DNA of 64,000 nucleotides from Lineus longissimus. Lineage: Eukaryota; Nemertea; Pilidiophora; Heteronemertea; Lineidae. Below, piece after piece: positions 61,701 to 64,000 of the stretch. The stretch is from assembly GCF_910592395.1 (NCBI RefSeq), contig NC_088318.1, positions 17,918,349 to 17,982,348 of the forward strand, written 5' to 3'. The stretch's first letter is position 1. Every line of letters starts with the position of its first letter. The notes under the pieces are model-generated. The model saw only the letters and a list, made by a program, of their open reading frames with translations. It was not told the DNA's origin and did not search any database. The translations under genes and the position numbers were made by a program.

Positions 61701-64000
61701 TCACAAGGATGGTGCGGCGAGTCGAAGTGACTAACATAACAACAAAAGTTTGACTGATAGAGCGAATTTCACAGCGTGAAATGGCCTTGTGCGATTTTAT
61801 GTGCTGGGTAATGTTTGTCTTGGTTATTTTTTTAAAGCCTTGGTTTTCCCTCACAAATACATTTAATTTACCTTTCTAGCATGGTAAGAAACCAGAACAA
61901 ATAAATCACGTCCTCTCCATAACAAAACAACCATCATTAATTCATGGCACATCCAACCGCTAATGCAAAACCCATTTCCTTTAATTTAATCATCTTAGCG
62001 AACTTAACTAGCTTTCAGGGCGACTGGATAATGAACAAGTTGTGCTCATCAATACAAGAAACTAACCGCACTCTCTTCGCCATATTTGTTTGAACAGAAA
62101 TCGAAAAGAATTGTTTTATCATGTTCCAAGATGGATGCCGGGCACGTAGTACACACGTGCTCATGGTCGTTTCCCCTTTTGAGAAGATTGGATAATCACA
62201 GTACTGCATGAAGGTAAGCTGTGGAAACAGGTTTCATCCGTACACTGGATAATTACAGTATTGTAGAGTAGGTTGCAAAACAAGTCTTCAGCCTGAACCA
62301 CTGCAATGTTCAAGCCCCTGCCACCGGAATGTCTGAAGAGAGCCTCCGGAGACTGAAATTGGTAACTAATCTCTTCTGGAGTTTTGAAGGAGAGGATGTT
62401 TTTATCGGGAACACATTTATTGATTTGGGAAAGCTTTATCTTTTGATTGTCATACAAGATATCAGTTTGACATCTTATTGTATTATCTACAACGTCCTCC
62501 ATCAGTGAAAGAGCAGGACATACAATTGTTACTAAAGGTAAAAGCACCAAAATAATGGCTCTGAATAGAATGAAGATGTTTGGTGGCCACTCACTCAAAT
62601 TTGGTACATGACACTTACTCCCTATTGAATGCTTATATATCGTGTCTTTAAATTGGCTCCCGGATATAATATTCCCCAATGTAATTAGGTGTCTTGCTAT
62701 TCATTCTATCGGCGTTCTCATTGGTGACAAACAGGGGGAGTCTGAACATCCAAAACTACCTTGACTTTTTCATTTTTCTGTGTCCTTTGAGAATCAGATG
62801 GTGTCATTTTAGCAAACAAGTTACATGTATCGTTCTTTATCTTCATGCCACTGAAGAAGAACAATCTGTTCACCTACATTATTTACTATTCAATCTATTC
62901 AGGTGTACATGTAGCAATTACAGAGAAGTTTGTCAGAGAACTGTTATACTCAAGTCCGCATTCATGACACTGTGTTTCATCAGAAACACATACATAAGCG
63001 CCTAAAATGTACAGTGGAGTTTAGCTGTCACGCCATCAGGGGAATTGAGGATTGTCTATTCCGATTAAACTTTAGTCTAAGTGGAGAAAATTGCTTTCAG
63101 CTTCAAATTATCCCTGTCTCTCATTAACGAATTGTGTAGGGAGTTACTTGTTGTTCATTTAAAAGCGTTTTCTTAATTGTAGCACTTTTTATGAGTCGTT
63201 TGGGAATTTTTTTCGTTCTAATTGGTGATGGGGCGTGCGCTCTGAGTTCTTCAGAGTAGTAAAAGGGATTGGCAAAGAAGTTTTATCATAATTTACTGAG
63301 AATCACTTTCTTAACCATGACCTTATTGTTCTTCCTATCATTTGCCAATGTTTTGGTAGAAAGGAAAGCCGCTCTTGTACATACCCAATCACACACGTCG
63401 GACGCTCTTGCACTGTGCTACTATGCATCTCATTGCCTTAACCAATTCTACAATCATAGCTTCCCTATCAAAACATATCTCGCCATAACATCAAATGCAT
63501 GTTTGCATGTTTTGTACACTATGTAAACACTGTACAACTGCAGAGTAACGCGAGCAAACAAGACTCATATTTTGTGTCACTTTGAGTGTAGCAATAAGTC
63601 AGGAGTGGGCGGGATGCTTTCAATGTAAATTTAATATTCAGAAGTGTACATAGCGCGGCTTCGACTTCGGATATGAAAGTCAGAGAACGTTTGATTAACG
63701 AGCGAACATCGACGCTTCAGCACAATGCGCTTCACTCAATTTGGTTGTTATTAGAGCTTCCGTGCAATTTTGCAAATTGGATACATGGATGCATTAAAGT
63801 TTCATTGGATCCGTTTTGAAATTGTTTTTGTCATATTTCTATCTTGCTCTAGTTGATTGGGGGAAATCCCAAGTAGTTAAATGAATTCATTAAGCAAGGG
63901 TTACACAACCTTCAAAAAGTATCTCTGAAGGCAATGCAGTTAAGGCTTCCAGAATCGCTTGAAAGATGAGAATAATTATGGCAGTGAACGTTTTATTTTG
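55704..64000. other. 8.3-kb region with no supported gene
   Basis: Probably the first intron and/or upstream region of the Dispatched-like gene, since its missing N-terminal exon must lie on this side. Reading frames such as 58858-59313 and 62161-62679 (minus) show no recognisable family. A direct repeat of two TGACCT half-sites occurs near 59236-59249. Confidence 0.6.

Overview
The window is metazoan nuclear DNA: split genes with GT-AG introns (86 bp to about 15 kb), AATAAA signals, MITE-like elements, SINE-like and LINE remnants, and a minisatellite. The gene set (PPP1R16, IST1, GT11 fucosyltransferase, receptor guanylate cyclase, Dispatched) fits a bilaterian, probably a marine invertebrate such as a lophotrochozoan or invertebrate deuterostome. 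I cannot name the species.

Layout. (1) 1-29817, minus: eight exons of a PPP1R16 (MYPT3/TIMAP-type) protein phosphatase 1 targeting subunit with ankyrin repeats; its 3' end lies beyond base 1. Its introns hold most of the repeats, including a 19-bp minisatellite of about 51 copies. (2) 33184-38279, minus: IST1, the ESCRT-III regulator, with nine exons found and one small exon apparently missing from the model. (3) 39775-41282, minus: a GT11 alpha-1,2-fucosyltransferase-like gene with a 19-nt first coding exon. (4) 45498-49231, plus: a complete four-exon receptor guanylate cyclase of 1003 residues. (5) 50017-55703, minus: a Dispatched-family RND transporter-like protein whose first coding exon was not found. 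55704-64000 holds no gene I can support.

The standout is gene 4. Instead of the usual ANF-receptor (type I periplasmic-binding) ectodomain, it carries a bacterial PstS-like (type II) phosphate-binding domain, with the phosphate-contacting residues retained and five N-glycosylation sequons. A membrane span, a pseudokinase domain and a guanylate cyclase domain with its key catalytic residues follow. This predicts a cell-surface inorganic phosphate (or similar oxyanion) receptor that makes cGMP. A second phase-compatible first exon encoding the same pocket edge lies about 0.8 kb upstream, so alternative first exons or a partial tandem duplication are likely.

The five genes do not form an obvious pathway; animal gene neighbours are usually independent. 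Exon joins were worked out by hand from splice consensus, reading phase and family similarity. All phases agree except one join in IST1.
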